64,000 bases of DNA from Larix kaempferi (lineage: Eukaryota; Streptophyta; Pinopsida; Pinales; Pinaceae), in the NCBI GenBank assembly GCA_027924585.1, contig BSBM01000372.1, positions 7,919,001-7,983,000 of the forward strand, given 5' to 3'. Of the stretch, positions 24,001 to 35,050 are shown piece after piece (the first letter of the stretch is position 1; each line of letters starts with the position of its first letter). Position numbers and translations under genes: made by a program. The notes below the pieces were generated by a model. The model was not told the origin of the DNA. It did not search any database and saw only the letters and a list, made by a program, of their open reading frames with translations.

Positions 24001-25838
24001 TCGGCTCAAACCCTAGTCATGATTTCAATCTGAAAATTTATGTTATGTTTCTGCTAAGTGGATTTCTGAAGTAAGATAGCCCATCGTTGAAAAGTTTGAA
24101 AGGTTAGGAGTTGATAAGTAGGGTTTGATCTTGGAACTACATGAATGCAAAAATCGATCAATTGCTCAAACTTTATCTTTGGTTCGGAATGATGATAGAA
24201 CGCATGAATAACACTCATAAAATACATGTAGGAAAATAAATAAATACAGAGGTTAGTACAGTGCTATTCTGTGATGTGTTTGTATATGAATATAGTAATT
24301 ACAGTAACTTTTTTTTTCAATGATTAAGGTGTCTTTCCATATGGTACATGTTTGCGTTCACGATTGTTAAAAGGGAAAATCTAGAGAGAAAGACATATGA
24401 TAACAAGCTGTAAGATGCTAATTACTTTCCTTGCAATTGATAAAGAAACAGTAAGGTAAAAAAAACATGAATGGTCTGTATTTAAACTATGGTTTGTCGG
24501 TACAGAGATGCAGTGTTTTACTGTGTCATTTGATGAAATGATTGCTATGTGATCTGAATGCTATTTGTATTTTGAAATGTAATATGTATGTTTAAATGCA
24601 GCATTTAAAAGATATAACCTAGTATAATTTAATCATCCGCCTCTAGCATGTAGAGATTCATTTTACGACTGCTAAATTATCTAGAACATGAAATGCATGG
24701 GAGTATAGATCTGTGCATGTGCTTCTTCTTTTTTTTCCCGTTTCAAGAAATAGAGGAATGTTGCGTCCCTGTCTATGATGTTGTGCTTTTCTGGTGTCCT
24801 TATTTGTGAATGAAAGAGCAGAGTAAAAGAAACTTTACTATAGGAATCCAAATAATCCTCTTAGCTTTTACTTACTAAACTTAACAGATTTAATTCTACC
24901 TCTCTTTACTGGAGTACGATGCAGACTCACGCATGGGGAAAAATGAAAAGGAGTCATTTTATCAGTTAAGCAGATAAATTAAATCAGAAATAAAATGGTT
25001 ACTCCTACTGAATATTTGTAAAGATCACTAAACCAAATACTGCAGAAAATCATGCTACTAACAAAAAGATCCATGAAAACTGTAGAACCTGATAATTATG
25101 GGAGGAACAAATCACCCAAGAAGCCTATTCCACCCAACCTGCTCCCAAAACAGCCAAGATGTCTGCCTTAGGACCCCCGAGCCTGTTCACTGAACCACCA
25201 AGAGGAAGAAACTTCAGAAGCTTAGGTCCTCCACTTGCAGTAGCAAGAAATTCACCCAGCCTTAAAGGCTTAGCAGTCAAAGGGACCAGCACTAGCAACT
25301 TTGGCTTTTTTGTCCTTCTCAGAATAATTTGCAGACTTATAAATGCACTCCCCACAACCTCCCTATTCGAATCTCTCAGTCATCACCTGATGCACATGAC
25401 AAAATTTTTCTGCAGAAAACATTCTAAGAGCTCCCTGCTCAATTCGAATTGCCTTTTATAGGATGCCTAGGTATTTTTGTAATTAATTGGTCATTAGTGA
25501 GCTACTTGCTCACCTCTCTCCACCTGGAGAGGAAATGCCACAATTTTAGGGGTAGTTGTCCCATACCAACAGCTAATGGTGGAGTGCAAATGTTGCCATC
25601 TGTCCCATGTCTTCTTTCAGCCTCCATTCCTCCTAGTGGGCCAGTGAACACTCTTGTAATAGCTTTCTTGAGTGTTTGTCTCCCATTTTCATTTATTAAA
25701 TAATGATAATGAGTCATTACAATCATCTTTGACCAAATTGGTCATTAATTACAAAAATTTGTAATTTTAATTTAACACAAAGTATTGTGCAAAAGAAATA
25801 ATGTAAAATAAATATCCTGAAAATTTGGGTAGGTGACA
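21003..25838 (+). mobile_element. Giant solo LTR (4,836 bp), chromovirus family
   Basis: Begins 'TGTAACACCCC' and ends 'GTAGGTGACA'. The flanking pentamers GGATC (20,998-21,002) and AGATC (25,839-25,843) differ by one base, so this is a target duplication with a mutation. Internal landmarks are shared with the LTRs at 52,730 and 58,719: 'ggggtc' plus 'gcttacttagc' about 200-350 bp in, 'acccccgagcctgtt.actg' about 650-700 bp from the right end, and 'ccattcctcctagtggg' further right. No internal domain is present and the length equals one LTR, so it arose by LTR-LTR recombination. Comparison with the other copies, whose integrase lies to the right, shows the LTR sense is minus. It interrupts gag of the Tat-like element. 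Confidence 0.85.
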
Positions 25839-27212
25839 AGATCACACAATCAACCTCATGGTGGAAACACTTTTGTTAGTACCCCAAGTAGTACCAACAT
25901 CCTATTCCCTTCGTGAGGCCCAATTCCTTCTTGAGGGCCACAAGTCCCACATACTGGGGGGCATTCCATATTTGTAAACTAGAATCCACCCGAGGGGAAA
26001 GCTAATCAATACCAATCCTTTCCCCCCAAACTTGAATTCTAGAATACCCTATCCCAATACCTCAAACACTCCATGGAACCCACCCCCTCAAACCCTGTCT
26101 CTTACTCATAGCGGAACCAATATTACCTCGGCTCCTTTCTTTTAGGAACCTCCCCCTAGTCAAGGCATGGGAAATACACCCAAATTACGATTTGGAAACA
26201 CCCCCTTCGCTCAACAACCCCAAGGCTCTACACATTTTATTCCCACCCAACATCATGCCCAACAACTGTTATCCAATGCAATTCCGAATCAATTCATCAA
26301 TCCTATGATTCCGAACCAACCACTGGTGAACTAGATGATCCCTAATGCTCAAAAATTCTAACGTTACCCTGTGGGTAATATGTTTGGGTACAATATGCAG
26401 CAATATGGGGTGCAGGGCCCCACACGCATCCCAACACCCCATCAGTACTACTCATTCCCGCAACCCAATCGACAAGTTTCATTCCTGGACACATTAGACT
26501 TACCTGACTTGTCCAGACTTATCAACGGTCCTATTTGGAATGAACCTCATTGGCCACCCATCCCTGCCAAACTACCATTGGACATCCCAAAGTTTGATGT
26601 GAAACCCGGGGAGGATCCAAAAAATCATGTTATGAAATTCCATCTATGGTGTTCTTCAAACTCACTGATGGATGACTCTATTCAACTATGGCTCTTCCAA
26701 CGTACGCTCACCGTTATGGAAGAAAAATGGCATATCGAGCTGCCTCAACACTCCTTCATATATTTCAACACCCTCGCTATGCAGTTCTTGACACACTTCC
26801 AGCTTCCCATCCGATATGAGACTGGAACAGACTTGTTAAATATGTTGCGCCAAACTACGGCCACCCACATATCTGATCACATTCATGAGTGGCAAAGACA
26901 CCAAATATTAATCAAGGCACCCATTCCGGACCAATTACTGGCTGATTGGTTCACAAAGTCACTACTCCCACCCATTGCTAGGGATATTTCTATGGGCGGA
27001 CCTGTCACAGAGGAACAAGCAATCTCTCGTGCACAGTATATGGATTTGGTTTATACCTAATCCATAAATTTATATGAGCTCATTCCTCATGCCTCCCGAC
27101 CCACCAATGATCCATCAAATCCCGCTATTGAGCCTCCTATAGAAGGAGTATTTGGTTCTATGAAGGCTTAGCCTATAACCAAACAAGGCGGGAAAAAAAA
27201 TACTATTGCTCC
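25839..27212 (+). pseudogene. gag: gag core of the Tat-like element
   Basis: Continues the gag interrupted at 21,002. 25,839-26,370 is Pro/Gln/Asn-rich with several stops. From 26,371 a 229-codon frame carries the retrotransposon gag core: 'PLDIPKFDVKPGEDPKNHV', then 'WCSSNSLMDDSIQLWLFQRT', 'EKWHIELPQHS', 'LAMQFLTHFQLPIRYETGTD' and 'ISDHIHEWQRH'. This is the usual plant Ty3 gag layout, with a capsid-like helical domain. The stop at 27,058 is followed by about 150 bp of gag-like sequence before the copia solo LTR. Confidence 0.8.
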
Positions 27213-27756
27213 TGTTGGTTATGGAGCCTGATCTTCCAGTGTCATAGATGATGATTCAACCATGTTTGTACCCCAGGTTTGGTTATGATCCCAGAACATG
27301 CAACATGGGGTCCGAGGGAGTGGTGCACTCCCTCGGCTGGGGGGCACAAGGGCCAGTGGGCCGCCGAAAGAAATTTTTGTTATGGGTTTTTTTTTCGCCA
27401 ACAGATTATGGGCCCATGGTTTTGGGTAACCTGTGGTATTTTCCCATTGTATTCCCCTTTATAAGAAAGACATTGTAATATGGCTAGGGTTGATGTATTA
27501 GGTATTATGCATTGTAAAGATATTTGAGATTGTGAAGAGAGACTGTGAGACAGTGACGAGGAAGTGCAGCGGATGTGTTGTAGGTTGTATCCCTTCATTT
27601 GCTAGATGGTATAATAATAAGGACTGGAAATTTCAATGTGGACGTAGCCCATCTTGGGTGAACCATGATATATTGGTGTCTCTCTTGTAATATGTTTGTG
27701 TGATTGTATTTGCATCTTGTTTATTGTTATTGCTTTGCGATCTTGTTTTTCTAACA
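27213..27756 (+). mobile_element. Solo LTR of a copia-type element (544 bp) with perfect TSD
   Basis: TGTTGG...CTAACA ends are flanked by identical pentamers GCTCC (27,208-27,212 and 27,757-27,761). A TATA-like 'tttataag' at 27,458-27,465 puts the LTR sense on plus. No internal domain is present. A perfect 11-bp hairpin lies at 27,312-27,336. The TGTTGG start and the size are typical of Ty1/copia LTRs; family not named. It sits inside gag of the Tat-like element. Confidence 0.85.
27312..27336. other. Perfect 11-bp hairpin in the solo LTR
   Basis: CCGAGGGAGTG, loop GTG, CACTCCCTCGG. Every stem position pairs. It lies about 100 bp into the LTR, upstream of the TATA-like site. Role unknown; it may act as an RNA structure or a palindromic protein site. 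Confidence 0.8.
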
Positions 27757-28565
27757 GCTCCACCCCCAACTCAAGATTCATCTAAAACATCTACCTCTCC
27801 TACTCATTCCTTCGAGGTGAACGTCGTCCAATCCACATCACAACAATCCAGAGGTAAAAAGAATAACAATAAAGGAAAATCCAAGAAACCTTCTACTCAG
27901 CATGAAAATCCCAAACCTCAACAGACCAACAATAACAACAAACCTAGATGGAAAGCAAAGTTTCCTTGCCTCATCTGTCAGAAATATCATTACACCATAG
28001 ACTGTCGTTACAAAGAGGAAGCCAACAAATTTGTAAAAGGTTCTTCCCACCCAATCGGGTTAATCGACCCTTTTCCTCATCTACAACAACAAATGGTCAC
28101 AAAGGAAACCCCGCAAGGGGGAAACCAAAACAAATATTCTAGAGCAGAAACGTCCTCAAATCTCAAAGTTCTCATGATGAGTAATGAGATGGTTCACATA
28201 TATACTCGCTCAAAGATGTATGATTTTGTCCCAAGTTTGAACATGACCGAGACTTCCAAAGGAAAGTCTCCCCCATAAGACCCCCCTTAGACCCCTCACT
28301 GATATCGTGCCGCGCCCACCCAAGGCTACCATTCAAAAGGTGACATTCAATCCAAACGTGCGAGCAACCCAAAACTACAACATCATTGAAGACTTAGCTC
28401 AAGCAACTTGTGCCATGTCTACTCTTGAAGTTCTACAACACTTCCCTACACAACATAGAACCTTGTTATCATCATTTGGAGTCATTGACCTGGATTCTTC
28501 CAATACAATTTTGTTCAACTTGGAGTATTTCAAGCCAAGGATTTCTCACCAGTTAGCCTTCCCGG
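27757..28565 (+). pseudogene. gag: gag C-terminal part with zinc knuckle, and start of the protease region, of the Tat-like element
   Basis: The open frame resumes right after the copia solo LTR ('PPTQDSSKTS'). A basic, Asn/Lys/Gln-rich linker follows, then a zinc knuckle of form CX2CX3HX4C ('CLICQKYHYTIDC', near 27,967-28,005), one residue shorter than the classic CX2CX4HX4C. 28,307-28,565 continues in another frame with 'VTFNPNVRATQNYNIIEDLA', a typical gag-PR linker with 'YNIIEDL'. The segment is cut at 28,565 by the copia element; the protease continues at 35,051. Confidence 0.75.
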
Positions 28566-29190
28566 TGTTAGTTTTTCAACATTCAATTCAATCTGATCTA
28601 GGATCTTAACTGAGAGAACAACATGTACAACATATTAAACACAAGAGACAAGAGACACAAAGCATTTCATCGGGGAAAACCAAGAAGGTGAAAAACCCTG
28701 CAACTTCCTTAAAGATAGAATGAGCATCAATACAAAGATCACAAAGATCGAGCCCCACAACAAGAGATATTCTCCTAGAAGTCGCTCCTCCTCCACTTGT
28801 GCGCACTCCTCCCCTCTCTCTCACTAATGCGAAGTGAGTGAGTGTGTGAATGAACAAATGAGAGAGTCACACTGTCTATTTATACTTTACTTTCACTTGA
28901 CCTTTACTCAACTAGGTCGGCCCCAACTTAACCACTTAACATAATGCTAACTTGGCCAACCCCACTAGGGTGGTCTAATAACCCTATAACCCACACTGGG
29001 CCAACCCCTAGAAGATGGTCTAATAACCCATCAAGTATAAGTTACGACACTTACAATATAACTTGTGACACTTGCAAGTACAAATGACGACACTTCCAAT
29101 TGAAGGAATAATACATCTCCGTTGGGGATACAATAAAGTACAAATACAATATACAAGTGAATATCTTCTGAAGTTACAAATACATCAACA
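28566..29190 (-). repeat. 3' LTR of the copia element
   Basis: Starts 'TGTTAGTTTTTCAAC' and ends 'TACATCAACA' on plus. Collinear with 34,428-35,050 throughout, differing at scattered sites, mostly transitions. A TATAAATA-like site on minus lies at 28,876-28,884. Confidence 0.9.
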
Positions 29191-29203
29191 CTCCCTCTTA
29201 ACT
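29191..29203 (-). promoter_or_regulatory. Polypurine tract of the copia element
   Basis: On minus: AGTTAAGAGGGAG, directly before the 3' LTR start TGTTGATG. This is the usual plus-strand primer position. Confidence 0.8.
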
Positions 29204-29475
29204 AGGAAGGTATTCTCTTGACATAGATTATCAATACATATAGGCACAAGTCTTCAATTCTAGAGCTGGATCATCATCACTAGATCACAAAGCATCATTG
29301 TCACTGCTGTTGTACTCATCATCTCGATCACTAGTGCTGTCTCTCAATTCTTCTCATCATAGGAGTTCTACAGAGCCAACCCTTTTTCATGCCTGATGTA
29401 GGCCTAGCCTCCTATAGGTCTTCATCATCTATGGCCATACTGTGGATCCCAGGACTAATTACGTGTATCAACAAA

Positions 29476-30140
29476 ACCTCGAAAGAGTATCCCAGGATCC
29501 TTTATGTGCCTAAGCACGACCAACAAGATCTCCCCGGGAGCTTACATGTGACCACTACAAGACATCGAAATAGAATCCTAGGACTAACTACGAGCACACA
29601 GCTCAATCTATCGGATCTCCTAAGGAGATATTACATGTGGTCATGGAAAACCTCAAAAGAGAATCCTAGGAATGATTACGAGCACACAGCTCAACCTATC
29701 AGATCTCCCAAGGTGCTATTACATGCCATAGGGAAAAACCTAGCAAGAGCATTTGCCAGATCTCCCAGGGAGCTATTATATGCCATAGGAAAAACCTGGC
29801 AAGAGTATCTACAAATCTCCCAGGGCGCTATTATATGTCCTCCCAAGCAAAACCTCGAAAGAGCATTTGCCAAATCTCCATGGGAAACCTAGCAAGAGTA
29901 TTTGCAAATATCCCAGGGCACTATTATATGCTTATCTTCACAACCTGTCCACGGCCAACCTATAGCAAAACCTCGCAAGAGAATCCTAGCACAGACTATA
30001 GGATATACCAGGGATCCATTACATGCTACTTGCACAATCTGTCTGCAAACAACCTATAGTAAAACCTCGCAATAGCATCCGAGCTCAGACTATTGGACCT
30101 CCCAGGGAGCTATTACATGCTGCCTGCACAATCTATCCAT
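29476..30140. repeat. Degenerate tandem array in the copia 3' region
   Basis: About eight to ten irregular units (roughly 55-110 bp) built from 'aaaacctcgcaagag', 'aatcctaggac', 'atctcccagggagctatta' and 'catgcc' blocks. Units vary by internal deletion. It lies between the RNase H end and the 3' LTR, so it would be in the element's 3' untranslated RNA. ORFs read through it on both strands are by-products. Confidence 0.7.
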
Positions 30141-30330
30141 GGCCACGGAGTATCATCTTGATACTCATGATCATACTGATCATCATCATACAGTACATCA
30201 TCTTGATGTACTTCATCATTGCACGATCATCTTGATCATCGGCATAACATCGTCCTGATGCATATCATCATAGCATGATCATCTTGATCATTATAAAAAC
30301 GTCCTCTTCATATCATCTCATCGTCCATGG
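30141..30330. repeat. Low-complexity CATCATCTTGAT-rich stretch
   Basis: Repeated 'catcatcttgat', 'gatcatcttgatcat' and 'catcatcat' words, self-complementary in part (ATGATCAT). It bridges the two tandem arrays. Confidence 0.65.
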
Positions 30331-30372
30331 AGCACAAACCAGATGCACATCATACATCACTTACACCATCGA

Positions 30373-30634
30373 CATGGGAGAACACATCTACCACCATTCG
30401 GGGAAGGCTCCATCCCTTAATTTTTCACCATGGGAGAACACATCTACCACCATGTGAAAAATGGATTCAGCCCTTACATCTACACCATGGGAGAACACAT
30501 CTGCCACCATGTGAGAATGGCTCTAGCCCTTACATATGCACCATGGGAGAACACATATACCACCATGTGAGAATGGCTCAACAATTACATCATGACCATG
30601 GGAGAACACATCTACAACCATGTCAGAAAATCCC
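30373..30634. repeat. Tandem array, 56-bp unit, five copies
   Basis: Units start at 30,373, 30,429, 30,486, 30,542 and 30,597 with 'catgggagaacacat', followed by 'ctaccaccatgtgagaatgg' and a variable tail; spacing is 55-57 bp. It ends about 30 bp before the RNase H stop codon. Confidence 0.9.
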
Positions 30635-30660
30635 ATGTGCATCTGCGTCTTCTGGACTCA

Positions 30661-31810
30661 TCACTTCCCCTTGGAAGGAACCTCGATCTGAAGTACACCA
30701 AGCCTCTTTCTAAAGTACTCAAACTTCACTTTGGCTAGTGGTTTGGTCAATGCATCTGCTATCTGCTCATCTGTTGCAACATACAAGAGCTTCACTGCTC
30801 CTCTCTGCACCATATCCCTGATATAGTGATATTTGATCTCAATATGGTTCGACTTGTCATGGAACACCGAGTTCTCTGAAAACTTCACACAACTCTGGTT
30901 GTCACAATAGATACAAGTAGCATCCAACTGGAGATCAAATAAATCATATAATAGCTTCCTTAGCCATACTGCCTGACAACTAACCGAACAAGCTACGACA
31001 TACTCTGCTTCAGTTGTACTCAGTGCTATGCAGGATTGCTTCCTGCTAAACCAAGAGATCACACCTGATCCCATACTGAAGCAACACCCCAAAGTGCTCT
31101 TCCTATTTGCAGCACTACCTGCCCAATTGAATCAACATAACCCTCTAGGTTAAACTTTTGATTCACATCATACTTGAGCCCATAATCAACCGTACCCTTC
31201 AGGTACCTCAAAATATGCTTTACAGCAATCAAGTGAACATGTCTAGGATCCGTCAGGAACTAGCTCAAGGTGTTCACCGCAAAGCAAATATCTGGTCTCA
31301 TGTTCATCAGGTACATCAAGTACCCAATCATCTGACAATACATCGTGGCATCAACCGACTTTGATGAAGCATCACTCAATAGATTCAGGTTCGATGCCAT
31401 AGGTGTGGCCATGGCATTGTAGTCCATCATCCTGAATCACTTCAGGATCTCTACTGCATACTTCCCTTGTCCAAGGAAGATTCCATCTGCACTCTGCCAC
31501 ACCTCCATACCTAGAAGGTAATGCATCATACCCAATTCCTTCATCTCGAACTCGGCAGCAAGCTTCCTCTTCGTGTCGGCAATCAATCCATCTGGTGTAT
31601 CTTCCACTCCATCACTTGCCTTGTGTTTCTCTATGCTACCATCTGCAACATGCTTGATCTTATAGATCCACTTGGAAGTCACAACAGACTTCCCTTATGG
31701 TCTTGGGACCACATCCCAGACATCATTCTTCATGATCGACTGGTATTCCTCGATCATGGCATTCTTCCATTACTGCATCCCAGATCCTGGGAACTTCAGA
31801 TTCTTCAATA
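30661..31810 (-). pseudogene. pol: copia RT C-terminus and RNase H, catalytic RT core deleted
   Basis: On minus from 31,810: the RT N-terminal part ('VTSKWIYKIKHVADGSIEKH', 31,437-31,682) is followed directly by 'LAAEFEMKELGMMHYLLGME'. The region that should contain the YVDD centre, about 150 residues in intact copia RT, is missing. The RT connection ('QMIGYLMYLMNMRPDICFAV', about 31.3 kb) and RNase H ('ALSTTEAEYVVACS', 'CIYCDNQSCVKFSENSVFHD', 'HIEIKYHYIRDMV', 'TDEQIADALTKPL'; 30,661-31,092) follow with frame breaks. RNase H alone is well kept. The product would polymerise DNA only if supplied with another RT. Confidence 0.9.
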
Positions 31811-33225
31811 TCTTCAATAGATAGTTTTTTTTTGAAATTTGTTTGCTGGAACAAATGTTGTATTCCTTCTTTTGTAGGTGATTGTGCATGATCTTTCCTA
31901 CAAGTCAAATTCAATTGCATGATTAGAAACTTCTCATATGTTTCAGAACAAATTCTTACACATAAATATATATGTCATACAGTCATGCAATTATCTTAGC
32001 CAATGCTTCAATACAACATTTATCCATATCCCGTAACTTTCTAGATGCCTTCCATCTCTACTAGAACATTGTTAAGAGTGTGCACAACTCCCAACATGTC
32101 AGCAAAGAGGTTTCATTCTAGATAAGTAGCAATGGAATGTTGTACATTACAATAGGCCACTTACCCATTACTTTAGTAGTATCTTGTTCATTAATGCAAC
32201 TTTTCTAAAATGCATAATATACATCCTAAATCTAGGAACATGTATATGACTGAATAATATTATTTAAGTAATAAGAAATGACAATTCAAATACTTATATT
32301 TGTTTGCTTGTTAGGTGGACTCCCTCTCAATCTTTGCTTCCTTGCAGGAACTACTGGAGTGAGCTCCCTCACAATCTTTGCTTCCTGGATTATCTGTCTT
32401 TGAACTTATATCCATTTTGGACCACTATGCATGCTTAAGTGTGCACTAGTGTCATCCTCAAGATCTCATACATAATCATACATGCATTAGTATAATATCA
32501 ATACTATCAAAACATTATGATTCTAAATAATCTTAAACATGTATGGTTATGGTCATTTCATACACAGGTAATTTATCACAAGCGTTAGTATTCTTTTACT
32601 CATGCATATTCTTATATGACCATAGGACTCTTCATTAAGAAGCATAATATGAATAAACCCATGATTACTCAAACTTATAACTTCATGGATAATCATTATC
32701 AATCATACAAAAATATACTTATCTTTAAAGATCCCAACACAAGGTAGGATTCTAACTTGATATAGGAAAACATACTTGGATTATCATGCTTGTCTAACAT
32801 ACCCAAACAATGTCTTCTTTGTTCTCTTAGAGACCTTGTGCTAGCAACCTGCATATCTCATAAGTTAATAATTGTAGAACCAAGTTATACATACCTCATA
32901 AGTAGAGCTTCTATCTGATCCATGACTATGGATGAGTCTTTTTCTTCATGTCACCATGGTCTTATGTTCTTGATCTAGAACTTGATTTGTCTTTCTTGAT
33001 GTACCCTTCATGTCAGTGGACAACATCATCCTCATACAACACCATAGTGTATTAGTACAATCATAAGTGTCATACCCCTAATCAATGAATGTCTTCTATC
33101 ATTCTCATGCAAGACAAGTCTAAAATTGATCAAGATTGTACGAACCTTAATAATATGAAGACAAACATATCATAAACTTAATCATAAACAAATTTCAAGA
33201 CATACCTCAATCTCCTCAAGTCATA
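31811..33225. other. Noncoding interior of the copia element where PR and IN should be
   Basis: No integrase or protease motif can be read in any frame. The sequence is AT-rich with many 'catgc' and 'tatcata' words and no ORF worth naming. It lies between the gag N-terminal remnant and the RT remnant, so unrelated DNA has replaced or filled the PR-IN region. Confidence 0.5.
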
Positions 33226-33239
33226 CCTGTCGGGATTGT

Positions 33240-33350
33240 TTGTAGTCTTCTTATGTAAGGCCTTAGCCTCATCTCCCTCTGGAACTGGAACTTCTTCACT
33301 TATGTAGGTGTCCAATTCGTTCTCTTCTAGGATTAACCCAATCCGCTTTG
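33240..33350 (-). pseudogene. gag: copia gag N-terminal remnant
   Basis: One minus frame reads 'SKRIGLILEENELDTYISEE' then 'VPVPEGDEAKALHKK', the N-terminal UBN2-like gag segment of plant copia elements. It stops there; the rest of gag is not readable. It lies about 1.1 kb inside the 5' LTR, so the leader is long. Confidence 0.7.
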
Positions 33351-33545
33351 ATTTGCTGAAGCTAGATTTGGAGCTGGCTAGGGTTTGACAGAGAAACCCT
33401 AAAAATACAAACCTTGAATTTCAAACTTCTTATTGGATGAAAATATGTGCCTTGCTGAGCTGATCAAGGTGGTATACTTCAATTTTGAAATCTCCAAAAT
33501 TTGACCCCTCAAAATTGACTTTGAAACTTCTAGATCTTCTAGACA

Positions 33546-33856
33546 AAATCCCGAATTAGGGTTTGATAATGCCCAGGGTTCTATCTAGCCAAAAAGTTTG
33601 ATATTGTGCTCTAAACTTCAATTTTTCTAAGGAGCATCCAGCTATGGTCACAGATTGCAAAAATTTTCACTTTTGCAGAAACCCTAATTTTCCACCTTTC
33701 TGTTCAACATCCTGATTTAGGTTATGATGAAGCCTAGCCTTCTACCCAACCAAAAAGTTCGATCTTGTTCTCTAAATTTTAATTTTGATGAGGAGCATCC
33801 AGCTGTGGTCTTAGATTCCAAAAATTCCAACTTTCTCCAAAACCCTAATTTCATGT
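33546..33856. repeat. Tandem duplication, 160-bp unit, in the copia leader
   Basis: 33,546-33,705 and 33,706-33,856 share 'ccaaaaagttcgatcttg'-like, 'gaggagcatccagctgtggt', 'gattccaaaaatt' and 'aaaccctaattt' blocks at equal spacing. Noncoding. Confidence 0.75.
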
Positions 33857-34415
33857 AGCAGTGATGATCCAAAAATGAAAGTGCTCGAAATCCAATTCTG
33901 TTTGGATAGAAATATATGCCATATTGTTTCTAATGTATCTCTAAAATTTTCAATCATCAAGGTCTGAAACTTCTTCCTATGCTAGATTGACCTGTCATCT
34001 TTCCAACGCCACAGATCTATTTCAACTTTGGCCTCTAAAACCTAGACCTTTGAAAGTAAAGTCTGTGCCCTAACTGTCACTTTTTACAGAATTCCATTTG
34101 GAGCTTCCTAGCCCGAGATATGACCTTTTTTCCTAGGTCACATGTTTAGGACTGCATTTTGGAAGAGGCAGAAACCCTAACGTGTACGAATCATATCTCA
34201 CAAAGAAAAATGAATATAAGGCTATCCTTTGGACACAAGGTACATGGACATTTCATCTTCGACTTATAGAAGTTTCAGATCCTGAACCTTTGCCCAAATG
34301 GATTTATAGCAAAAGTGCCACGATGACTGGTTTTTACTATACCAAGCCCTAGCTTCCAATTTGTTGCAAATGCAACACATGTCATAAATGCCATACCATG
34401 CCTTCCTTCAGGATA

Positions 34416-34427
34416 GCTCTGATAACA
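34416..34427 (-). promoter_or_regulatory. Primer-binding site of the copia element
   Basis: Minus reads TGTTATCAGAGC against the initiator-Met site TGGTATCAGAGC, one mismatch, immediately inside the 5' LTR. Confidence 0.85.
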
Positions 34428-35050
34428 TGTTATTTTTTCAGCATTTAATTCAATGATCTATGATCTTAATTGAGAGAACAACATGTACAACATATCAAAC
34501 ACAAGAGACAAGAGACACAAAGCATTTCACTGGGGAAAACCAAGAAGGTGAAAAACCCCGCAACTTCCTCATAGATAGAATGAGAATCAATACAAATATC
34601 ACAAAGATCAAACCCCACAACAAGAGATATTCTCCTAGAAGCTCCTCCTCCTCCACTTGTGCGCACTCCTCCTCTCTCTCTCACTAATGCGAAGTGAGTG
34701 AGTGTGTGAATGAATAAATGAGAGAGTCACACTCTCTATTTATACTTTACTTTCACTTGACATTTACTCAACTAGGTCGGCCCCAACTTAACCACTTAAC
34801 ATAATTCTAACTGGGTCGACCCCACTAGGGTGGTCTAATAACCCTTTAACCCACACTGGGCCGACGCCTAGAAGGTGGTCTAATAACCCATCAAGTATAA
34901 GTTATGAGACTTACAATATAACTTGCGACACTTGCAAGTACAACTAACGACACTTCCAATCGGAGGAATAATACATCTCCATTGGGGATACAATAAAGTA
35001 CAAATACAATATAAAAGTGAATATCTTCCGAAGTTACAAATACATCAACA
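34428..35050 (-). repeat. 5' LTR of the copia element
   Basis: Starts 'TGTTATTTTTTCAGC' and ends 'TACATCAACA' on plus. Pair of 28,566-29,190. Confidence 0.9.
34737..34744 (-). promoter_or_regulatory. TATA box in the copia 5' LTR
   Basis: Minus reads TATAAATA, conserved at the same place in the other LTR (about 28,876-28,884). Position inside the 5' LTR fits transcription leftward into the element. Confidence 0.5.

Larger units (their letters stand above)
28566..35050 (-). mobile_element. Ty1/copia element, defective, minus strand (about 6.5 kb)
   Basis: Two LTRs of 625 bp (28,566-29,190) and 623 bp (34,428-35,050), both TGTTA...ATCAACA, enclose a minus-strand internal region. Next to the right LTR is a PBS one base off the initiator-Met type, and next to the left LTR is a purine tract. 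RNase H and parts of RT are readable at 30.66-31.8 kb, and a gag N-terminus at 33.24-33.35 kb. Protease, integrase and the RT catalytic centre are missing. Flanks are cccgg on the left and ccaga on the right, a decayed 5-bp duplication at best (3 of 5 match). It splits the gag-PR junction of the Tat-like element. Confidence 0.85.

Noticed and set aside
29389-29892. 167-codon plus ORF
   Set aside because: Runs through the degenerate tandem array; its repeated peptide is a by-product of the repeat.
30327-30713. 128-codon plus ORF with 'HHGRTHLPPC' repeats
   Set aside because: It is a translation of the 56-bp tandem array, antisense to the copia element, with no independent support.
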